Positions 46,506 to 58,500 of a stretch of DNA of 64,000 bases are shown here, one piece after another. Made by a program: the position numbers and the translations under genes. Below the pieces are notes generated by a model. It was not told where the DNA came from and searched no databases. It saw only the letters and a list, made by a program, of their open reading frames with translations. Positions within the stretch are counted from its first letter, which is position 1, and each line of letters opens with the position of its first letter. This DNA comes from Haliotis asinina (lineage: Eukaryota; Mollusca; Gastropoda; Lepetellida; Haliotidae). The stretch spans positions 36,357,253-36,421,252 of the forward strand of contig NC_090290.1 in the NCBI RefSeq assembly GCF_037392515.1, read 5' to 3'.

Positions 46506-49500
46506 TCAAAATTCTTTGAAAAACAAACCTGAAAAGAGAAACAATATGTATATTAGAAGAAAGAATATGCATACATGTCTTATTCATTGTATTTCTACAC
46601 GTATTACGTAAGGTAGATTATATCGAACAGTCGTCCGCATAGAGTCAAGCATTGAATTCCGATCAAGGCTAACATCACCTCTAACAGGGATAGTGACTGA
46701 AACTGAAAGCTACCTAGATGGAATTGAAACACTTCAGTGCGATCTTGTTCTGAAATTTATTAGGGGCGGTGGGGTAGCCTAGAGGATAAAACGTTCGTTC
46801 GCCCCACCGAAAACCAGGATTCGTCAGCATATCAAACTGAGAGTCAAGCATTGAATTCCGCTCAAGGCTGTCATCAAAAGGGGTAGCCTAGTGGATAGAA
46901 CGTTCGCTGCCGCCGTAGAAGACCGGGGTTCGATTCCCCATATAGGTACAATGTGGAAGCCCTTTTCTGGTGTCCCCAGCCTGGATATTGCTGGAATATT
47001 GCTACAAGTGGCGTAAAACCTCACTCACTGACTCACAAAAATTGAGACATATTTCCTTACCAGCTATACATGCTGTGAAAAAGCATGCTATGTTTCCTGC
47101 AATCATTGCCCGGAGGACTATTGACGAAAGATCTTTCTTCCGAGACGGAGCGAGCGCCGACAATCCACCAAGAAGAATGCCCATCGACCCGACGTTTGAA
47201 AATCCGCATAATGCGTACGTCGATATGACCTCAGAGCGTTCCTGGAATGTAAGACACAAACCAGTGCGCATTGGATAACATGCGTGAACCGACAGGTGTA
47301 CAGCAACAACAATAATTTACACAGTACCCGTGAAGATCAGGGTGAGGAATGACCTTCAGTTACCAATGCTTGTCGTACAGTCCGCTAACAGGATCGGCTG
47401 CTCAAGCTTGCTAACGTGGTTGACACACGTCATCGTATCTCAGTTCCATAGATCAATGCTCATGATTTCGATCACTAGATTGTCTGACAAGACACAAGTA
47501 TGTACAGACCACCGCCATGTAGGATGTGTTTAGGATAGGAAATATATATAGCGCACATATCCACGTAAGCAGTTCAGCTTATAGCCGCAATTTTGCTGAA
47601 TGCGGCGTAAAACGTAACTCACTGTTAGCGTTGTCTCAGTTGTGGGTTTGGTAGAAAGCCTTTAAGTGATTGCAGATGTTTCAACTTTTCCAAACATTAG
47701 AATAAAATATTGCCAGATAAAAATCATGCCCCATGTGAACAGCGTGCAACAATGTATGGTAACTTTAAATGAAACGTCGTAACGAAAAATGAAAATAAAT
47801 AGCCCATTGTTACATTGCACTGTCCAAAACCTTTTTCCTAAGTTTAAAGATATAAGCTAGCTGGAGCTACGTATTTTGCTACAGTGCGTTTACTCAGCTT
47901 CGTTGACAGGGTTTTACATATTATATGTATGTATTTTGCATTTAGAAATAGTGTCACGATATGGCTGAAATATTGCCGAAGTGATTTTAAATCTACCTCA
48001 CTACTATGAAACAATGAAACAAATACTAACCTCCATGAATCCTCTCGTAAGCGTCATATTCCACTGAGTAAGAACTGCAGCTTGGCCATCCCAGTACCAT
48101 TCGTCCTTATAGCCGTAGGTCTCTGTGTAGTTCAGGAACGTCTGTCTGTTTTGTAACAGTTCCTGGAGAGATCTGTAGGCGATGAACTCGTTCGTGAAGG
48201 TCTTTACACCCACCAACTCAGCCACGCGACGACAGTCAGCTGGCTTTGTACCCATGAATAAGGCAACAGGGTACAGCACGTAAGAACAAATGAGCTGGAA
48301 GGAGAATACAAAGTACTGTAAGCTTCAAAATGAACGTTTGACTCTCGGAACATAGGAAACAAACAACAGTGACCAAACTAGGGTTCGGTCATCGCGGGTC
48401 CTAATCCCAGTTGACATTGATTGTCTTCTCGACGTCTGTCAGAATGCGTGATGGTATCCCATGTTACTACCTTATTATAGGTCTGTCACTCCTTCCTAAT
48501 TTCGACAACTGTTTAATATATATTTGTCGTGTGACAATTGCCACCAATAAAGCGGGGTGCTCTCATGCAGTTTAGTGTAACACGTTTGATCCTTACTAAA
48601 TCTGAAATCTATAAACTTTGGTATTCTTTTGTATAGAATATAAAATAAAATTTCAACCAAGGTTTCGTTTGTCCCTCCTCCTTCTTTTCGTTACTATTGT
48701 CTTTGTTCACATTTCACAAAACAATCGGAATTACCAAATTCATTTGAAAATATAAAATGTATAACCAGATTCAACAATATTTCTGGTTCTTAAGAACCTG
48801 AATCCAAGGAGTATTAACACAAAATATTGCGAAAGACTCCATCAGGGTGAAAGTAAGCGTTAACAAGTTACCTCAAATGTTAAGTCTTCTACGCCAACCC
48901 GGTTTCCAAACCAAGTAAGTGTGGCATTGACGAAGGCGAGGAGAGCGAGAAAGGCGATGACGTTGACGACAATGTTGGCGATGAGAGTGATAGACATTGA
49001 AGCCCCATCGGACGCCGCCTCTATAAGGTTTCGTTGTTCCCTATGAAATACGAATTGATGGCAATAAAGGCGAGTAAATAAAAACATTGACATAGATTTA
49101 GGTAAGGTATCTGAAACATATTCAACACGGGGGGCCTAATGGCTAAAGCATGAGCTCATCACGCTGAAGTCCTGGGTTCGAATCCCCGAATGGATACAAT
49201 GTGTGAAGTCTATATCTGGTATCTCCCACTCCCATATATATATCTGTGTGTGTGTATGTATATATAAAATTGATGAGTGATATTAAGACAGTTTCCGTTA
49301 AGAATTGATCATATTGTAAAACGCAGTAGTGATCAAAATAAGCATGAAAGTTTGAAAAATAATGTCATATTTACAAATAATTATGTTTTATATTATTTCG
49401 TAGCTGATATCATTACATAAGGTGATGATATCACTAATCCATTTACCATCATCAATGACCATCATCTTTTTATCACAAGGATTAAAGGGATTTTAATCAC

Positions 49501-52500
49501 AAAACAAGTACATTCTTAAAAGAAAGTAGAGGAAGCTGAACTGTGAATTCTGGTAGAAAGAAAACCCATTGAGGAACGTCACAATGACACTCATCTAGTG
49601 CATACAGTATCATTTCACGTTATCATCACACGCAAACACCATGCATTGGGAGCACGTGCACAACGTTTGAGCCACCTACACGTGCATGGAGTGTCATTAT
49701 GTATCTTCACGTTTTTCAGGTAGGTCGATAAATCGCTGCAGACCATATTTTCCAAAAATTTTCCTCCATCTGTGCATGGTCAAGTTTCTCAGGGTCAAAT
49801 CACACACTACTGACTGGAAATTGTAAACCTGAAATTTTCATGTCATACTCCAGTCACTTAACAAGGGGATAACTGAACGAATAGCTTTGCTTTGAATGAA
49901 ATCCATGTGCTGATTCATTCTCATTGATTCTTTCACATACACCCCCCATTTTCGACAATCGTACATTGCAAGTACAGCTCCCTACTGTTTTTGAGGGTAT
50001 ATGTAATGACAACAGACAAGGGAGGCTACTCCAACCGCCGTGATTTCATGTGTGGACACAAGCTCGGACGAAGTACACAGTCAAAGACTGATGACTTTCT
50101 AAGTTTTAATAAAATATTGAAAGTTTTGAAGAAACACTGATCCAGAGTCAAACACCAAACATTAATTGTTGAATATGATTTATCACTGGTTTTGAGATTC
50201 GTTCGAGCATAAGAAAGACGTGAACAAAACTCTAACAATTGGTCAACACTCTTTTTACGCAGATCTTGAACATACTCTGCAGCGCTTTTTCCTCAGCTGT
50301 CCAATGAAAACTCTCCACTATACGTAACGTTTATTGGTGACAAAGGTATTGTAGCACTTGAAGAGTATCTGTGCGGTGTGACTTCTGGCAACCCAGCTAA
50401 CTCCATCTACTCAGGTTATTAAAGGTTATTGTATCTAAATGCGAGATTTTACAGCCTCTTGATAGTTCCCACGAAGGCATTTGACACACAAGAACCTGAC
50501 GTTCTCCTACAGCCATTACATAAGCTGGAATCTCTGGGATTTTCTCCATTTCTGTTTCTTTAATTTATTCTCATTTATCAGCCTGTGTTTAACCCCAAAG
50601 TGGATTTTCACATGTTTCATTGTCCTAAATTGTCCAGGTACGAATTTAAAATACTAAGGATTTGGAGTTTAATTTTAGCGTCTTTCAGCGAATTCAAGCA
50701 ATATCCCGGCGGGGGACATCACAAACGGACGTTACACTTTGTACCCGCGTGGGGAATAAAACGAGCGGGCGCTTTAACCACCACACTACTTCACCGCCCC
50801 TTTTATGATTCGGAGTAGATAGACTATTAAACAACCTAACCAGTCTGTTCTTTTAGCAATCAATTCTGATCCAGGATAAGATCCAAGTTCAAGATAAGGA
50901 TGAATGGCACCAGCAAATCGGCTGCTGTGGGACAAACTTACCCTTTCTTCATCTTGTTATAATCGTCGGACGAGGATGTGGTTCTTTCCGTCTCCGGACA
51001 CATCAGCTTAGAGATGGCCAAAGCCGCTGGTGCCGACATCACAGACGCTGACAGTAAATGGTTAGGGGGAACCTGAAAGAAGATTCAAATCCGAAGTAAG
51101 AGGCACTGTAAAAGATTTGTATCCTACTCGTTCACTGTACACTGGTAAAGTGAGGTGAACTGGCTTTTAACGTCGTACTTATAAATGCTCCGCTTGTAGA
51201 AGCCTTGGTCTAAGCTGGTTTTATAGTGCCAGCTTACTGAGACACCATGCTGCAATTAAGCATGAATGCACCACACATTATGCTCCGAGCTGACCAGTCC
51301 TTTTGTAATGCTGGGCGCCAGGCAGGGACGAACAAGTACTACATTGTAACGTCTTTCGGTATGTCGCGGCAGGGGATCGAACCCGCAATCTTCCGCTCTC
51401 CGGCGGACGCCTAACACTGGACGTAATTTTTTATTTGCGTTTAATCAAAGTAGCTGCTACGTTATACTTGTTCCGTTTCACGCATGAATTATTATAGCAC
51501 ACTCGATTTGGGAACAGGTACAATGCAAACGAATTGAATCAACACAATATACTGAGCAAATATGTTTAGGACCACCGATCCATTTCACGAAGCAAATGAC
51601 ATTTTCCTGGTTTTTTAATTTTTTAATTATTTAATATCTAAAATGCTTGTCAATGCCCCAATCATCTATTCGTCTTAACTAAAGGTTAGCGTGGAATATC
51701 AGGATCTTATGCCTGAAATTGCAGTCTTATCATTCGAAGGAATATGCGGTGTTGTTTCAGTGAGTAAAGTTGACTTTTCGTCTGCTAAATATTAAATAGA
51801 TAATAACTACATATAGTTAATTGTGTTTCATTTAACTATTTAATATGTTAAAAGTTATCTGTTACTGAATGGTGGTGGCTAAACCAGAGTAGCAAAGAAA
51901 AAAAAATTTTATCCCATAATTTTGTTTGTTTCATCCATAATTCCGCTGGTGATCGACCGGGAATACATGTCTTGGAAATTTAAATAACCGGTTCCAGAGA
52001 AATGGTTAGTATTCAAACAATATTTCCAAATTTCTGTCATATTTTTATTATGGTCACCAAAATTGTGTACAGAAAACTGAAAATACATTTGACATTGATA
52101 AGTCAGTGAGAAATATCTTTGTGCACAAATTTGTCGGGATTTGGGGATTACTCAGTACCAGACTCAGTAGATTTATCAGTGACTAAAAAAATATAAATAC
52201 AGACAACTCACCAGAGGTTACCTTTTTATGACAAAGTATGAAAACAGTAAAAACCTGATATAGTATGTGTCCATTATTATACAAGACACAACAATGCTGG
52301 AAAATTAGGCGGACTTACTGATTTACTTTAATTATCACTCTCTGATCAGTCTCGGTGTCTGAATCACTTGCAAGTCCTAAGTTAATCACTAGTCTGTCAA
52401 TTTCCCTTTCTACTGCGATTTCGCGTTGCCAGTAACCATCTTCAATTGTTTTAACATGTTTACAACATTCCGACCATTATCTTGCACCGATTGCATACAT

Positions 52501-55500
52501 GCTTTCATTTATGGCAACTCTTAAGGAACTTTTTGTGAACTGCAAGTTTTGTGACGCGACATAGTTTTTCACATTTGCCCAAAGTAACTCAATCGGGTTT
52601 AAAAATTTAGTTCTACTTGGTATGGAGGAATACGTAGTACATCATGACCATGTTGCTTTAACATCGTGTCTACTCTGTAGACAGGGCCCGATTTGTTGGA
52701 TTTGGCAAGAAACAATAGTTCGGCTTTAAGCATTTTCTCATCAAATGAGATATTGTGCCTTTGTAGCCACGCTTTTATGTCATCTTTTCTGTTGGCGAAT
52801 GTCGGACATTTGTCCACTTGCTTGCTATGATATGGGGCATAACGATGACAGAGTGCAGTGGAAGGTTTGGGATCAACTTTTCCTGGAGCCATTTGGGAAA
52901 ATTATCAAAGTTCATCTCGTCATGATAGTCTGCTGATTTGAGTTTGGAATCCAAAACAAGCAAAGCATTTGGAACAAAACCGTTTTCACCCCCTGCATGA
53001 ACCACAATAAGCCGAGGTCCGGTGCCAGACGGAGGTTGAACCCGATTTATTACGACTTCACCCTCAGGTTGCCAACACTTTGGGACAATGTGGTGTACAT
53101 GCAACCATGTTTCATCTATAAAAATGAGTGTTCGATTTTCTTCTCTGTATTTCTTTATTGCACGCAAGTATTGCAAACGCTTGGAAACAATGTCTTTACG
53201 TTCCATTAAAAGTTTACGGTTTGACTGCGTTTTTCGCCACCTAAACCCCATGTCTTTGAGATTTTTTCGAAAACTTTCCTTAGAACCCTTGTAGTTCAAC
53301 TGGCACTTTGTCATATCATACATCGTCTCCAGAGTGGGTAGTTGTTTTTTTACGCCATAGAAACTTTGTACAAATTGACGGACTGCACACCGGTCGAAAT
53401 CATCAAGTTTGTAACTGCAAGTTTTGGGTTTGCGCAACTTGGTGGGACTGATAAATGTAGGTCCACTCGCACTCCTACCACCTTCTGCCTTAATGCGCTT
53501 TAAAGTTGCCGTTGAGAGGCCAGTAGCAAGGCTACTTTGTAAAACAGAATCTGCTTTGGTTGCACACTTTTTGTCCATATACATGATAACATTGTATGCT
53601 ATCTCCCTTGCCTGAGAATGAACTATTTGCCCATGTTTTCGTAACTTGGACATTTTTTACTACAACTGAAATCTGTTTAACAGTATTGAGACAGGTGTAA
53701 AGCAGTAGCGAGACTGGTGTTACACAGTAGCGAGACAGGTTTTAATCAGTAGCGGTGTTGATTTCATGTCACGGTTAGCATGTATTGCACGTGCGTAATC
53801 GTCAAGCTACCTGTAGCAGCCAAGTGTACTCGCCCAATTCGTTGTACCCCCTCTCTTGTCACAAATGCGATTAGTGCGCAGGATCATCTAATATGGGTCT
53901 AGCAATAGTCACGCGATCCCGTTAGTCGCCTCTTGAAACACGCATGGGTTGCTAAAGATCAATTCTAATCCGCATCGTCACTGGTCTACGAAATACGAAA
54001 TCTGAGTTCTCAAAAAAGGTATTAAAGCGTTTGAATTATTTTCAGACTACATCACTGGAGACGACTCCCAAGGGAGCATGTTACGAACGAGTTTGACCTT
54101 GATCTGTTTCTCCGTCTCTGCGTTAACATGGCTGACCTTGGCCTTATTTAAGAAGGAAATAATGTCAACATAGTTGTTCTTGTGACAGTAATCTTACCAA
54201 ATGGTAGGAACCCAGATGATAAACTAGATCCGTAACTATTTTCACCATCTAAGAGGTTTACTGTACCGTGAATTTCATAGATATAATAATGCATTTGGTG
54301 ATTTTCTAATTATCATTTGCTTATACTTAATTAGATACAAATAAATCTAATGACAATGCTTGAAATGCTGGGCCTTATCAGTTATACTATTCAAACAATA
54401 TACTCTTAAAAAAGTAGGGAAACTGTACTTTCAATGTACGATTGTCGAAATTGGGAGATATGTGGGATTGAATCAATGTTGATACAATAATAATGGAATT
54501 TTTGAGAATGCATCACCACATGGGTTTCATTAAAGACAAAGCTATTTGTTCAGTTATCCCTTTGTTAGGGTGTGATTTAAGCTTGAAAACCCTGACCATG
54601 CACAGATGCAAGACAATTTTCGGAAAAATGGTCTACAGTGATGTATGGACCTGCCTGAAAAACGTCAAGATTCATAATGACACCCCATGCACGTGTAGGA
54701 GGCTCCCGCGTTGAGCACGTGCTTCCCATGCATTGTGTTTGCGTGTGGTGATAGCGTGAAATGATCCTGCATACAAGAGATGAATGTCATTGTAACGTTC
54801 CTCAATGGGTTGTCTTTCTACCAGACATCAAAGTTCAGGTTCCCCTACTTCTTTTGAAGAGTACACATATGTATACTGAAACCACTGTTTTGAAATAATC
54901 CATAAAGTGTTTGGGCAAGTGCTGGTTCAAAATTGATTGTTTCTACACAGTGGTTCCAATATACATATGTATTTAAAACTGATAAGTGAAATATGAAAAT
55001 ACGGAAAATGAAATAGGAATGTATATAAGGCCGAACGGAACAACTTAGGAATGGCCAGCGAGTCCTAACTTGACACACAGAAGGGAGCAATCTACAAAGA
55101 CATATTTTATATCATAGGAAAGGTCTCGAGGAGATGAACGCGAAAAGTACCAGTGTGTTAACGTGTTAATAATCTCACAAAGTGGCGCTGAAAGTGCATT
55201 TCTGCAGACATTTCTGGCTGATTTTTTTTCTGCAAAAATTTCTGGCAGAATTTCCTTTCCTGCAGAAATTTCCGGCAGAGAATTTTTTCATTTCACTACC
55301 AGAATTATCTTAACTGAATAAAATTACAGATCTCAGGTATCTTTGGATACCTTATTATGGACTTTCTGTAGATGATGTGTTCTAGATAGTACACAGTCAT
55401 AGTCATAAAACTATCCAGACAGATACCATTCTGTTTAAATACCTGTAATGGCCAAATATTTGGAAGAATGTCCGTCCTTTCACTTGTATCAAATAATTTA

Positions 55501-58500
55501 TGACACATGAATTTATGATCTGAATTGTTGGACTTGGGGTATTTTTGCATCAGAATACGAATATCTGCTTCATCAGCAGGAAACTGAAAATACACAGTAT
55601 GTACATTTCTGTGTGTATATAGCATCCTCGTGATGTTTTGCATATATTTGTAAACTTATGGTAATAAAAAAAAAGGATGGTGATGATGTTAATACCCCCA
55701 AGACCGGTACTTCTTGGCAAAGAGGCCAGATGAGGCAGACTTTATCAATCAGCACCCGTTCGTTTACTATTGTTTTCAGTACTTAATGCCTCCTGATTAT
55801 TTGCTTCCTGGCTGTGCTGTTTGTTGTTCTTAGTTCCCACCTGACCTGGTCCAATTATCTACTCCTTGTTATTCAAGTACATGTTGTTTGTCACAGCAGT
55901 TAATTATTCTAATCACCTGGTTGTTGTCACTGTCAGCTTGAACATGATGTAAGAACCTACACATAAACGTTGCTATATGCAGTTAACACGAAGTTGTTGT
56001 TAATAAAACCTGATACCGCGTATGCAGCTCTTACATTCTTAACGTAAACTGAAGCCGTGCTTGAGTTGTGAACCGAGGATTAAGTTGTCATCACATCCGT
56101 GATGTTTAAAAAGACCTGCACAGTAACACGTTACTGTCAACCGTCTCATTCGGGGACGGACAAAATCCCATAAGAAAAAAATCTTTGGACAAAATCGCTT
56201 TTAAGAACATGCTACAATATCCAGTTTATATTTGTTATTGCTACCCTTTTTCACCAAGACCCCAGTGAGTTAATTATCATCTAATCATGAGAGAAGCTAG
56301 TGAGATAAGTTGACTGGCATGTTTTCGTAACAAAGGCCAGTGGTTGAAACGTTAAAGTGTATAAATGTGTCTGTGATGATGCCAGTTTATATCAGTGTTC
56401 TAGTGTACCATCGTCATATTATCAGTTACATGTCTTTCAAACAGGAATTATGAATTATGTTAGTCACTCGTGAATTCGTACAAAATACAGTGTTAAACTG
56501 TTTGAAAATATCCCAATCATTATGATTCATCCATCCACATCTAAACATATACAATAGAAGAAGTTGTTATCCATAAATATTATATATATTGAAATGCAGG
56601 GTTTTGTACGTACAGAACATGAAACTGACAATCTGAGTTTACACGCGGTTCCGTCCGATCCTGTCAATCGGGAAAATTGGAGGCAGTTTGTTTGCAACCC
56701 GCAGACGTAATAACATGTCATGTGTACAGGAATCGGACCTGCCTGTCTGTGTAAATACATAATGTGACAGAGACAGACCCCAGGTGCACGAGCCATAAAT
56801 CAATGTAGTTTGTTTATGGTGTATAGTCTGATAGGTGCGCAGGGAGCCTATATAGAGGGGGAGAAGAAATTCCTAGAAAAGCCGCTGAACGTATGTCTCG
56901 GGTCGTTACGTAATCAGTGTAGCCAATATGGTGGCAGCGCAGTATTTAAGATTGAGTCCGGTTTATTGTCAACAGCTGATTAAGTTCGCTTAGTGTTGTA
57001 ACAACTGAAATCCAACATGTAGAAGACAGGTTAACTATTTTGTCACTTCAGTTTAAGTCAAATAATTGGTATTAGCGTGAGTATTAGGACAGAGGATTTG
57101 TAGTAAAGTTTCAAGTCGGTATGTTATAGCTGACTGGCTTCTATCCTCGATTCACTGCGAAGACAGACTAAATTGTGGCTATAAAAACTTCTTTCACACA
57201 TTCGTTTAATTTTTAGGAGAACATACCTTTAGTTGAACGGTACTTGCAAGTAATAGTGACAGTTTCATGACTTAAAAATTGTTAGGTTGTAAATGAGGTG
57301 TGTGAAAAATATGACATTTCGCCAGTGAAATGCTATACGCCGTTGTTTGAGTATTCCTAGTTACTTCCTCAAAAACATCTTTCACATACACCTTTAATTC
57401 ACATGAGGGGAATATACTATCAGAAGAAATGTGTTGCAAGTAATAGTGATAGGTGCATAATCTAAAAAAGAATGTTAGGGTATATTTGAGGTGTGTGAAA
57501 AATGTGACATATCGCAGATCTGCTCTGATCCGCTATTGAAATACTATACGCCGTTGTTTGAGTATTTTTAGTTATTACTTCAAAAACATCTTTCACATAC
57601 ATCTTTATTTCTTATGACGGGAATATACTATCAGGTGATATGTGTTTGCAAGTAATAGTGATAGTTTCCTAATCTAAAACAAAATGTTCGGGTGTATTTG
57701 AGGTGTGTGAAAAATATGACATATTGCCGATCTCATCTGATTCGCCATTGATGCTTGAGGGTTATAGTTCCATAACTTCTTTCTTTCTTGTTGATCTTAT
57801 TATTTGACAAAACTGGAAAGGTGTTCTAGAACGCTTTGTGGGAGTTTTACACTTTATTTTTGAGGGCAGTGTGACAGTGTCAGTTAACATTTTGTTAATG
57901 TCCATTCCATTCCTCACATGCAATAAGATATCTGAATTAATTCTCAATATTTAATGTAAACAAAAATGTTTCAAAGTAGATTTTTTAAAAGGACAGCTTA
58001 TGTTAACACGTGTTCTCGCGATACTTTTGCGTTCTTTAACATGTTTTGGGAGGGAAGGCCGCGGTGTATCATTAATTTTATTCTTTTATTCATTCACATA
58101 TGTACTTCTTTCTTTTATTATTTTTCTTTATTTCGTTCATTCATTCACATAATTCTTGCTCTTAATTCTTACCATAATTCATTCATTTATTGTAAAATTC
58201 CGACTGATACAATAAACTGGCTGAAGTTCTGTTAAACCAGGGATAATCTACAACGTATATACTCTATATAGTCTCCAGGGTTAAACACAACTTAAGTTGC
58301 ACTGGGAACGGGCCAAGTCCCTGTGTGCGTTGGAGCATGACGAGGCACACGTTAATGAGTACAAACGGTAAAGAAAGCAAGCGAGTGACCTATCCCTGTT
58401 GTAGTGTATCCCTGGTGTCTTTGGTCAATGATTGAAGTTGAGTATTGTATATTGTCATTTGCAGACAAACAGAGAGACAGGTGTAAATAAACAGACACTG

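Noticed and set aside
52745-53615. Plus-strand open frames over the transposase
   Set aside because: They are antisense shadows of the transposase; its frame has clear catalytic motifs on the minus strand.
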